Source: an uncultured Acidimicrobiia bacterium (GTDB lineage Bacteria; Actinomycetota; Acidimicrobiia; IMCC26256; CALEDW01). Taken from it: a stretch of 23,111 nt of DNA. Location: the NCBI GenBank assembly GCA_937949585.1, contig CALEDW010000032.1, forward strand, positions 1 through 23,111. Direction: 5' to 3'. A program made the position numbers and the translations under genes. Under the pieces are notes generated by a model. The model worked only from the letters and a program-made list of their open reading frames with translations, was not told where the DNA came from and searched no databases. This document shows positions 7,395-14,013 of the stretch, in pieces. The stretch's first letter is position 1; the number at the start of each line of letters is the position of its first letter.

Positions 7395-8425
7395 GCCGGT
7401 CCCCCTCCTGCACCGGCGAGGACCCGGTCGGGCCGGCGTCGGGGGAGCAGCCGCCGGTCGGCCTCGGCGGCGTGCTCGCCGACCGGCACCACCTCGAAGG
7501 AAGCCTGCAACCGCCGGACGACGTCGGTCACCAGCCGTCGTTTCCGGCTCCCGCTCATGAGCGCACCCGGGAAGAAGGCGACGCGGCGGCGTTCGTCCTC
7601 GGTGAGGTCGTCGCCGCCCAGCAGGTCGAGCGGGTGCAGCAGCACCGACGGTTCGACCCGCCGGGCCCGGCAGGCGGCGAGGGCGGCGCCGAGGTAGGCG
7701 CGTGCCGCGGCCGGCGCCGCGGCGGACAACGCCAGCTGGTAGCTCACGTGGATCGGCAGGCGCAGGCCCGGGAACGTCGTGACCGGCACCTCGATGAGGG
7801 TCGTGTCCCCCCCGCCCAGCTCCCACCGGTAGGGCCGCAACGGGGCCAACCCGTCCCGCACCCGTCCGTACAGGGCCTCCCGCTCGGCACGCTGCGCCGC
7901 GTCGAGGTTCGCCCGCCGGAAGTAGAAGGCCCGGGTGAGCGGGCCGATCACGGTCGGCAGGGTGGAGGCGTCGTAGCGGTACCCCCGCTCGGCCAGCACC
8001 TCGAGCACGATCGGGGTCACGCTGTAGCCGGGGCCCCGGAACCCGGTGGTGCGGACCCCGGTGGCGGCGCCGATCGCCTCTTCGGCACCCGCCACCTCGT
8101 CGACGAGCTCCTGCCGCCCCATGCGGTGCAGCCAGGGACGGTGGGAGTAGGAGTGGTTCCCCAGCTCGCAGCCGGCCTCCACGAGCGCGCCGAGCACGTC
8201 GCGGTGCTCGGGCCGCGCCGCGTCGCGACCGACCACGAAGCAGGTGAGGCGAACGCCGGTCGTCGCCAGCAGCTCGAGCAGGCGGGGAACGAGCCGGTCC
8301 AGGTAGCTGCGGTAGTGCGTCCAGGTCGCCTCGCCGTGGATCATCTCGTAGGACCAGAGGTCGTCGAGATCGATCGAGAGGCTGGCCAGGGGACGGCGGA
8401 CCCCGGTCGGCGACGCGGCGGTCAT
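7391..8425 (-). CDS. Polysaccharide deacetylase (NodB/CE4-like)
   Basis: A 344-residue protein of the NodB-homology fold that removes N-acyl (or O-acyl) groups from sugars. The metal site motifs are visible: SIDLDDLW with D21-D22, GNHSYSH with H91 and H95, and FRGPGYS with R130. A late LLHPLDLL probably supplies the last catalytic His. There is no signal peptide or clear membrane helix, so it probably works in the cytosol, like ArnD or NaxD acting on polyprenyl-linked sugars, and not on a finished wall polymer. The ATG at 8425 overlaps the upstream stop (ATGA) and its own stop overlaps the GT2 start. The tight coupling to GT2 suggests they act in sequence. Confidence 0.85.
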   Translation of the reverse strand: MTAASPTGVRRPLASLSIDLDDLWSYEMIHGEATWTHYRSYLDRLVPRLLELLATTGVRLTCFVVGRDAARPEHRDVLGALVEAGCELGNHSYSHRPWLHRMGRQELVDEVAGAEEAIGAATGVRTTGFRGPGYSVTPIVLEVLAERGYRYDASTLPTVIGPLTRAFYFRRANLDAAQRAEREALYGRVRDGLAPLRPYRWELGGGDTTLIEVPVTTFPGLRLPIHVSYQLALSAAAPAAARAYLGAALAACRARRVEPSVLLHPLDLLGGDDLTEDERRRVAFFPGALMSGSRKRRLVTDVVRRLQASFEVVPVGEHAAEADRRLLPRRRPDRVLAGAGGGPA

Positions 8426-9819
8426 CGGCGGGAGCCGAGCCTACCGAGCCCTGCGACCGATCGGCCCGGGTCGCGCTCGGCGGCAAGGATCTCGGCCGCC
8501 GCCCGCTGCGCGGCGATCACGGTCTCGTTGACGTTGAGGGTGCCGTGGCGGATCTGCGCCGAAGTGGCCAGGTAGACCCCGGGCACCGACGTCACCACCG
8601 GAGGGATGCGCTCGGACGCGCCGAGCACCGGGATCGGGAACACCTCGGCGGCCCGGGCGATGCGCGCCGTGACCACGTCGGCGGGAGTGAGCGCCGGGTG
8701 GATGCGGCGGAGCCCGCCGAGGAACCGGTCGATGAGCTCGGCGTCGCCGGCGGTGAACACCTCCTCGTCGGCCGACGCGTAGCGGGGCAGGTACACGAGG
8801 TGGTACCCGCCGAGCTCGGCGGGATCCACCAGCGCCGTCATCTCGACCACCGCGGTGACCGGGGTCTCCCCCACGAGGTAGGTGAGGTAGTAGGGGCTGA
8901 GCGGCCGGCGCAGCAGCAGCGATGCGCAGACCACCCCCTGGTACCGGATGGCGGTCCAGGCCCGGCGCTCGTCCGGGCTCAGCCCGTCCACGAGCGCCGC
9001 GGCCCGTCCCGGGGTGGTGGTGACCACCACCGCGCCGGCGCCGACCGGCGCGCCCGCCGCGTGGTGGACCCGCACGCCGTCCGGGGTCGTCGCCACCCGC
9101 GTCACCGCCGAGCCGGTGCGGACGTCGACGCCGAGCCGCCGCAGCCGGTCTTCCAGCGCCCGGAGCACCGTGGCGTAGCCGCCGGGCACGTAGCCGAGCT
9201 CCTCCCGGCGCAGGCCGGCGCGGCGCGCCGCCGTGAGCCGCCGGATCGTGGCCCAGATGAACGCGGCGTTGGCGTCGGGCCAGCTGCTGCCGAGTTTGGC
9301 TTCCAGCAGCGGTCGCCAGAAGCGCGCGAAGGCCGTCGGTCCCGACCAGCGCTCCAGCCACCGTCGGACCGGGATGCGCTCCAAGGCGGCGGGGTCCCGG
9401 ATGCGCATCCCGGCGAGCAGTGTGGCCCCGAGCCGGGCCCGGGCCCACGGCGAGAGGCCGGGAAGGCGCATCAGCTCGGCGGGGGTGGAGGCGGACACGA
9501 GACGGTGACCGTCCCAGTAGCCGGTGCGGGTGGTGCGCCAGCGGACCAGCCCCTCCAGCCCCACCTCGGCGAGCAGGGCCCGCAGCTCGCCGTCGGAGGC
9601 CAGGGTGACGTGGTAGAAGCGGTCCCAGGTCACCGGACCGTGCGCACCGTCGAGCTCCCAGGGCGCCGCCAGTCCCCCGATCCTGCTGCCCGCCTCCAGC
9701 ACCGTGACCGCCCGCCCGGCCTGCGCCAGGCGGAGGGCGACCACCAGGCCGAGCATCCCCCCGCCGACCACCGCCACACCGGCGGCGGGATCGGGTTCAG
9801 GCCGGCGGGTCGAGCTCAT
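8422..9819 (-). CDS. FAD-dependent oxidoreductase (amine oxidase / protoporphyrinogen oxidase-like)
   Basis: A 465-residue flavoprotein. The N-terminal Rossmann dinucleotide site is clear: VAVVGGGMLGLVVALRLAQAG (GxGxxG at 19-24) followed by E42 and the second motif GSRIGGLAAPWELDG. A C-terminal FAD-contacting segment (SVPGVYLATSAQIRHGTLNVNETVIAAQRAA) ends it. The overall plan is that of the HemY / UDP-galactopyranose-mutase-like flavin enzymes. Its substrate is unknown; the position between sugar acyltransferase and deacetylase genes argues for a sugar or lipid-linked sugar. The ATG at 9819 overlaps the acyltransferase gene by 23 bases, longer than the other junctions, and GGAGGC lies about 11 bases before it. 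A GTG at 9777 would leave no overlap but trims the lead-in to the FAD site. Confidence 0.75.
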   Translation of the reverse strand: MSSTRRPEPDPAAGVAVVGGGMLGLVVALRLAQAGRAVTVLEAGSRIGGLAAPWELDGAHGPVTWDRFYHVTLASDGELRALLAEVGLEGLVRWRTTRTGYWDGHRLVSASTPAELMRLPGLSPWARARLGATLLAGMRIRDPAALERIPVRRWLERWSGPTAFARFWRPLLEAKLGSSWPDANAAFIWATIRRLTAARRAGLRREELGYVPGGYATVLRALEDRLRRLGVDVRTGSAVTRVATTPDGVRVHHAAGAPVGAGAVVVTTTPGRAAALVDGLSPDERRAWTAIRYQGVVCASLLLRRPLSPYYLTYLVGETPVTAVVEMTALVDPAELGGYHLVYLPRYASADEEVFTAGDAELIDRFLGGLRRIHPALTPADVVTARIARAAEVFPIPVLGASERIPPVVTSVPGVYLATSAQIRHGTLNVNETVIAAQRAAAEILAAERDPGRSVAGLGRLGSRR

Positions 9820-10432
9820 GGACGCGGCCCGCCTCCGTGGCGTACCGCAGCCCGCACCGGCACGCCAGCCCGGCCCGGTCCGGCGGGACCGCACCGGAGA
9901 AGCGCAGGAGCGGCTCCCCGCAGCGGCACACGATCCCGACGGCACGGGCCGGCTGTCCGACCATCAGGTGGAACGGGGCCACGTTGCGGGTGACCACCGA
10001 TCCCATGCCCACCATGGCGAAGCGGCCGATCTCGAGGTCGCAACCGATCACGCTGCCCGCCCCCAAGGTCGCGCCCGCACCGACCCGGGTGGGTTTGGTG
10101 CGCTCGTCGGGCCCGGAGGGCCGGAGGCGGGCCAGGTCGGGGGTCGTGGCCCGGGGGTACCGGTCGTTGGTGAAGCGGACCCCGGCCCCTACGAGCACGC
10201 CGTCCTCGATCGTCACCGCGGTGCACACGTACACGAACGCGTTGAGCTTCACCCGGTGACCGATCCGCACGCCGTAGGCGATGTAGGTCTTCTCCCCCAC
10301 GATGCACTCGTCGCCGATCACCGTCCCGGGACCCCGCACGTGGACGCCCGACCAGATCGTGGTGCCGGCCCCGAGCTCCACACCCGGTTCGACGTCGGCC
10401 CCGGGGTGCACCCGGGCCTCGGCGGCGGTCAT
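9797..10432 (-). CDS. WbpD/WlbB-like hexapeptide N-acyltransferase
   Basis: A 211-residue left-handed beta-helix acyltransferase that uses acetyl-CoA (or another acyl-CoA) on a sugar nucleotide amine. Hexapeptide turns run from about residue 8 to 150 (VHPGADVEPGVELGAG, CIVGEKTYIAYGVRIGHRV, VGAGATLGAGSVIGCDLEIG). The layout follows WbpD/WlbB: an inserted FTNDRYPRA loop after the middle coils, then FHLMVGQPARAVG and a short C-terminal domain shaped like the family's G-E-x-L...A-x-C...Y tail. Here that tail carries CRCG twice (C169/C171 and C191/C193), suggesting a zinc knuckle. The ATG at 10432 overlaps the dehydrogenase stop. It is expected to act after the DegT enzyme on the new amine. Confidence 0.8.
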   Translation of the reverse strand: MTAAEARVHPGADVEPGVELGAGTTIWSGVHVRGPGTVIGDECIVGEKTYIAYGVRIGHRVKLNAFVYVCTAVTIEDGVLVGAGVRFTNDRYPRATTPDLARLRPSGPDERTKPTRVGAGATLGAGSVIGCDLEIGRFAMVGMGSVVTRNVAPFHLMVGQPARAVGIVCRCGEPLLRFSGAVPPDRAGLACRCGLRYATEAGRVHELDPPA

Positions 10433-11463
10433 CCCACCGCCCGCACCGGCGGGATCCTCACGTCGGCCTGCTCCATGGTCACGGGCGTCCAGGCGTCGGT
10501 GCGCATCGCCCGGTACGCCGCCTCGATCACCGCGACGGACGCCAGCGCATCCTCGGGTCCCACCAGCAAGCGGTTCGGGTCGCGGACCGCGTCGACGAGG
10601 TTGGCGACCTGGGCCCGGATCGCGGCGACCTTGTCGTAGCCGCCCCCGAAGTGCACCCAGTCGCCGTTCGCACCGCACCGGTACCGGCCGCCTCGCCACC
10701 CGACCTGCACCTGGCCCGCCTCGGCGTGCAGCACGAGGTACGCACGGTCCCGGGCGTCCAGGCTCCACGAGAGGAACAGCACGCCGAGGGCACCGTCGGC
10801 ACAACGGGCGAGCACCCGCACCGTGTCCTCGACCGGCAGGTCCTGCACCCGGGGCGCCGGGACGGCCAGCACCTCGGTGACGTCGCCGGCCAGGGCGCGC
10901 AGGAGGTCGACCGAGTGGGTGCCGTTGTCGATGAGGACGCCGCCGCCGCTCACGCCGGGGTCGGCGTTCCAGCGTCCCCGCATGTCGGTGGGGGCGGCGA
11001 AGGTGTTCTCCACCATCACGAGCCGCCCGAGGTGCCCGGAGGCCAGGATGCGGGCGGCCTCGGAGACCTCGGGGACGAACCGGTACTTCGCGCCCATCGT
11101 GAACCGGACGCCCGCCCGCGCCGCGGCGTCGATCACCGCCCGGGCCTCGGGGACGCCGCGGGCCACGGGCTTCTCGCACAGGACGTGGTATCCGGCCTCG
11201 GCGGCGGCGATGCTGAACCGGGCGTGGGAGTCCGGCGGTGTGCACACGATCACGGCGTCGAGCCCCCCGGCGGCCAGCATCGACTCCCCCGAGGGATGGG
11301 TGGTGGCACGGGCAGGGCCGGCGACGATCGCAGCGCGCTCGGGGTCCCGATCGGCGACGGCGACGAGACGGGCGGTGGGCAGTCCGGCGAGCGCGGCGGC
11401 GTACGTCTCGCCGATCCGACCGGCGCCCACGAGCCCGAAGCGGAGCGGCGCAGGACGGCTCAT
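10429..11463 (-). CDS. Gfo/Idh/MocA-family sugar-nucleotide dehydrogenase
   Basis: A 344-residue NAD(P)-dependent oxidoreductase. The N-terminal Rossmann fold shows LRFGLVGAGRIG (GxGxxG at 13-18), then a basic/acid pair after strand 2 (VADRDPER), and the family signature E97-K98-P99 in YHVLCEKPVARG. The C-terminal beta domain holds the substrate-side motif GVLIDNGTHSVDLLRAL with H183 and D186. Placed between an aminotransferase and a hexapeptide acyltransferase, it most likely oxidises the 3-OH of a UDP-sugar, as WbpB/WlbA or GnnA do. Its sequence is a generic member, so the exact substrate is inferred. The ATG at 11463 overlaps the DegT stop in an ATGA. Confidence 0.85.
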   Translation of the reverse strand: MSRPAPLRFGLVGAGRIGETYAAALAGLPTARLVAVADRDPERAAIVAGPARATTHPSGESMLAAGGLDAVIVCTPPDSHARFSIAAAEAGYHVLCEKPVARGVPEARAVIDAAARAGVRFTMGAKYRFVPEVSEAARILASGHLGRLVMVENTFAAPTDMRGRWNADPGVSGGGVLIDNGTHSVDLLRALAGDVTEVLAVPAPRVQDLPVEDTVRVLARCADGALGVLFLSWSLDARDRAYLVLHAEAGQVQVGWRGGRYRCGANGDWVHFGGGYDKVAAIRAQVANLVDAVRDPNRLLVGPEDALASVAVIEAAYRAMRTDAWTPVTMEQADVRIPPVRAVG

Positions 11464-12680
11464 CGGGCCGCCTCCGCCACGGCGCGGGCCAGGGCGGCCG
11501 CGACCACCTCGACGTGCCGGGGCTCGTAGCGCTCGTTCCAGGGGAGCACGAGCACGCGCTCGAGGAAGGCGTAGGTCCCCTGGAAGCGGGCGGGATCGTG
11601 GTCGAGCGCCTCCGGCCGGGCGAGCGTGAACGGCCACGCGCTGCGTCCGAAGGTGCGGCGCTCGGTGAACAGCCGGCAGGCGAACGCGGGCCGGCGGATG
11701 TAGCGAGGGGCGGCCGGGATCCCCAACGGGGCCAGGGCGGCCGCCAGGGCGTCGGGACCACCGGGAACGACCCGACGGTCGACGAGCAGCGGCACCCGCC
11801 ACCAGCTCGGCTCGGCGCCGGGCGCCACCACGACCGGCCGGAGCCCGGCCACGTCGGCCAGGGCTTCGAACAACGCGGCCACGGTCGCCCGGCGGGCGGC
11901 GACGATCGTGTCGAGACGCCCGAGCTGCGCGTTCGCCACCGCTGCTTGCAGCTCGCTCATGCGGGCGTTGGGGGCCAGGAACTCGTGGTCGGGATCGGGC
12001 TCCCCGTAGGGCCAACCCTTGTCCACCCAGACCCGGACCCGGCGGGCCCGTCCGGGGTCGGCGACCACCACCACGCCCCCTTCGCCGCAGGTCACGTGCT
12101 TGCCCTGCTGGAGGCTGAAGCAGGCCAGGTCGCCGGTGCCACCGACGGGCACCCCGCCCCTCCGCGCTCCCCACGCCTGGGCACAGTCCTCCACCAGGTC
12201 CAACCGGTGCCGGTCGGCCAGGGCGCGGAGGTCCGCCACCGGAGCCGGGTTCCCGAACAGGTGGGTGACGATGAGCGCCCGGGTCCGTTCGCCGAGCACG
12301 GCCGCGACGGTCTCCGGCGTCACCATCCCGGTTCCGGGGTCGGTGTCGGCGAACACCGGGATCAGCCCGTGCGCGAGGATCGGCGCGACGGCCCCCATGT
12401 CGGTGATCGGTCCGGTCACCACCTCGTCGCCCGGCTCGAGGTCCAACGCGGCGAGCGCGGCGGCGACGGCGGCCGTCCCGGAGGCACAGGCCACGGCGTG
12501 CTCCCGGTTGCACATCGACGCCACGGTCCGCTCGAGCCGTCGGGCCTGGGTCCCCCGGGTGGTGGTGAGCACGCCCGAGCGCAACACCTCCGCCAGCGCG
12601 TCGAGCTCGTCGGCCCCGAAGCTGCGGCCCGTGGCGTCCTGATCGGACGGCAGGGAGACGTCGGGCCCAACGGCGTCCAC
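11460..12680 (-). CDS. DegT/DnrJ/EryC1/StrS-family aminotransferase
   Basis: A 406-residue PLP aminotransferase that puts an amino group on a keto-sugar nucleotide, usually from glutamate. It has SGVLTTTRGTQARRLE near the start, the phosphate-site ACASGTAAVAAAL, the PITDMGAVAP segment, cofactor D165 in LVEDCAQAWGA and the Schiff-base lysine K194 in CFSLQQGKHVTCGEGGVV. It is the first gene of the six-gene operon and fits WbpE/GnnB-like 3-amination after the adjacent dehydrogenase. GTG at 12680 is chosen because GGGGG lies 8 bases upstream, the length is then normal, and codons before it are less G/C-biased. A GTG at 12782 would add 34 residues and is possible. Confidence 0.85.
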   Translation of the reverse strand: MDAVGPDVSLPSDQDATGRSFGADELDALAEVLRSGVLTTTRGTQARRLERTVASMCNREHAVACASGTAAVAAALAALDLEPGDEVVTGPITDMGAVAPILAHGLIPVFADTDPGTGMVTPETVAAVLGERTRALIVTHLFGNPAPVADLRALADRHRLDLVEDCAQAWGARRGGVPVGGTGDLACFSLQQGKHVTCGEGGVVVVADPGRARRVRVWVDKGWPYGEPDPDHEFLAPNARMSELQAAVANAQLGRLDTIVAARRATVAALFEALADVAGLRPVVVAPGAEPSWWRVPLLVDRRVVPGGPDALAAALAPLGIPAAPRYIRRPAFACRLFTERRTFGRSAWPFTLARPEALDHDPARFQGTYAFLERVLVLPWNERYEPRHVEVVAAALARAVAEAAR

Positions 12681-12786
12681 GAGCGTGGCCCCCTTCTCCC
12701 CGGTGTCCAAGTCGCCCCGCCCCACGTCCTCGACTCCGATCGCAACCGGCCCGGCTCGCCCGGGCGCTTCGGTCTCGACCACGGGC

Positions 12787-12792
12787 AGTGTA
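12787..12792 (-). promoter_or_regulatory. Putative -10 box for the aminotransferase operon
   Basis: On the minus strand TACACT (TAnnnT type) lies here, which would place the transcript start around 12780, next to the upstream GTG at 12782 and about 100 bases before the preferred GTG at 12680. No good TTGACA-like -35 is seen at normal spacing. The hexamer overlaps one end of the 21-bp dyad, so a bound protein would cover it. Confidence 0.35.
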
Positions 12793-12808
12793 CGAGCCGC
12801 TCGGACAC
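12788..12808. promoter_or_regulatory. Near-perfect 21-bp inverted repeat, candidate operator
   Basis: GTGTACGAGC (12788-12797) is mirrored by GCTCGGACAC (12799-12808) around the central C at 12798. Nine of ten pairs match, the only mismatch being A12792/G12804. It lies between two divergent genes and overlaps the putative -10 of the minus-strand operon. Its size and symmetry suit a dimeric repressor or activator. No regulator gene is visible in the window. Confidence 0.5.
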
Positions 12809-12811
12809 GGT

Positions 12812-12825
12812 CCGGCGGCCGCCGG
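12812..12825. promoter_or_regulatory. Perfect 14-bp palindrome in the divergent region
   Basis: CCGGCGGCCGCCGG reads the same on both strands. It is three bases from the 21-bp dyad and just upstream of the plus-strand TAGGGT. In DNA this GC-rich a 14-bp palindrome can arise by chance a few times per 20 kb, so its position is the only reason to list it. Confidence 0.3.
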
Positions 12826-12827
12826 GC

Positions 12828-12833
12828 TAGGGT
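12828..12833 (+). promoter_or_regulatory. Putative -10 box for the epimerase gene
   Basis: TAGGGT fits the TAnnnT pattern and would start transcription near 12840, about 35 bases before the preferred TTG start. No -35 at standard spacing is convincing, so this is a weak call. Confidence 0.25.
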
Positions 12834-12874
12834 GTGGCTCACCGGCGCACTCATCGGCACGCCGACTCGACGCC

Positions 12875-13999
12875 TTGACCGTCCCGCCCACGTTTGCCTG
12901 CGGACCCGGCTCGATCCTCGTCGTGGTGGGGACCCGACCCGAGGTCGTCAAACTGGCCCCCGTCGTCGAGGCGCTCGGCGCGGCGGCTCGAGTCGTGCAC
13001 ACCGGCCAGCACTACGACGCGGCCTTGAGCCGGGACCTGCTCGCCGAGCTGGGGGTGGCGTGCCGGCCGACGCCGTTGGCGGCCGGCGGTGCCGACCGGG
13101 CGGGTCAGCTCGCCACCGTGACCCGGGCCGTGGCCGACGCCGTGGCCGCCCGACCCACCGCAGCCGTGGTGGTCCAGGGCGACACCAACAGCACGCTCGG
13201 GGGTGCCCTCGCCGCCAACGCGACCGGGACGCCGCTCCTCCACGTGGAGGCCGGGCTGCGCAGCTTCGACCGGGGCATGCCCGAGGAGCACAACCGGGTG
13301 CTCACCGACCACCTCGCCGACTGCTGCTGCGCGCCGACCGAGACCGCCCGGGCGAACCTCGTCGCCGAGGGGATCCCCCCGAGCCGCATCGCGGTGACCG
13401 GGAACACCATCGTCGACGCGGTCCTCGCCCACCGCCCCGACCCGCCGTTCGTCGCCCGCACGCTCGCCGAGCTCGACCTGCAGGCGGGACGGTACGTGCT
13501 CGCCACGTTCCATCGCCCCGAGAACACCGACGACCCCGACCGGCTCCGCACGCTCGTCTCGACGCTGGGGTCCCTGCCCTTGCCGGTGGTCCTGCCCGCG
13601 CACCCCCGCACCGCGGCCCGCCTGCGGGAGATCGACCACCCACGCCTCGAGGCGCTGCGCCTCCTCGATCCGCAACCGTTCCGGCGCTTCCTCGCACTCG
13701 AGGCGGCGGCCGCGTTCTGCATCTCCGACTCCGGCGGCGTGCAGGAGGAGGCGAGCATCCTCGGGGTCCCGGTGCTGGTGGCCCGCCGCTCCACCGAACG
13801 ACCCGAGGTCATGGGTCGCTGGGCGGAGCTGGCCCCACCCGGCCCGGTCCTCGACCGGCTGGCCCGGGCCTGGGCCGCCGATCCCGACCGCCGCCCTCGA
13901 GGCGTCGCCTCGCCCACGCCGTACGGCAGCGGTGACGCCGCAGCACGGACCGTCGCCGCGCTGGACGCGCTCCTGCGCTCCTCCTCCTCCTCCCGCTGA
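12875..13999 (+). CDS. Non-hydrolysing UDP-GlcNAc 2-epimerase family (WecB/WbpI-like)
   Basis: A 374-residue GT-B-fold epimerase that inverts C2 of UDP-GlcNAc or a related UDP-sugar through a glycal intermediate. Motifs in order are VVVGTRPEVVKLAP, HTGQHYD, VQGDTNSTLGGALA (D103), HVEAGLRSFDRGMPEEHNR (E125, E138), GNTIVDA, FHRPENTDD, HPRT, ISDSGGVQEEAS, STERPE and GSGDAA. HTGQHYD and RSFDRGMPEE resemble the WbpI/archaeal subgroup more than E. coli WecB. TTG 12875 is preferred because it leaves a normal length and the codons before it are non-coding-like (CTA, TGT, TCA); an in-frame GTG at 12788 would add 29 residues. It is divergent from the aminotransferase operon and may share its control. 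Confidence 0.88.
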   Translation: MTVPPTFACGPGSILVVVGTRPEVVKLAPVVEALGAAARVVHTGQHYDAALSRDLLAELGVACRPTPLAAGGADRAGQLATVTRAVADAVAARPTAAVVVQGDTNSTLGGALAANATGTPLLHVEAGLRSFDRGMPEEHNRVLTDHLADCCCAPTETARANLVAEGIPPSRIAVTGNTIVDAVLAHRPDPPFVARTLAELDLQAGRYVLATFHRPENTDDPDRLRTLVSTLGSLPLPVVLPAHPRTAARLREIDHPRLEALRLLDPQPFRRFLALEAAAAFCISDSGGVQEEASILGVPVLVARRSTERPEVMGRWAELAPPGPVLDRLARAWAADPDRRPRGVASPTPYGSGDAAARTVAALDALLRSSSSSR

Positions 14000-14013
14000 G
14001 GGGTGCGCGACGC

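Noticed and set aside
12788..12874. N-terminal extension of the epimerase from GTG 12788
   Set aside because: The codons include CTA, TGT, TCA and GCA, unlike the gene body. The stretch holds the dyad and palindrome, and family members start close to the GTRPE motif.
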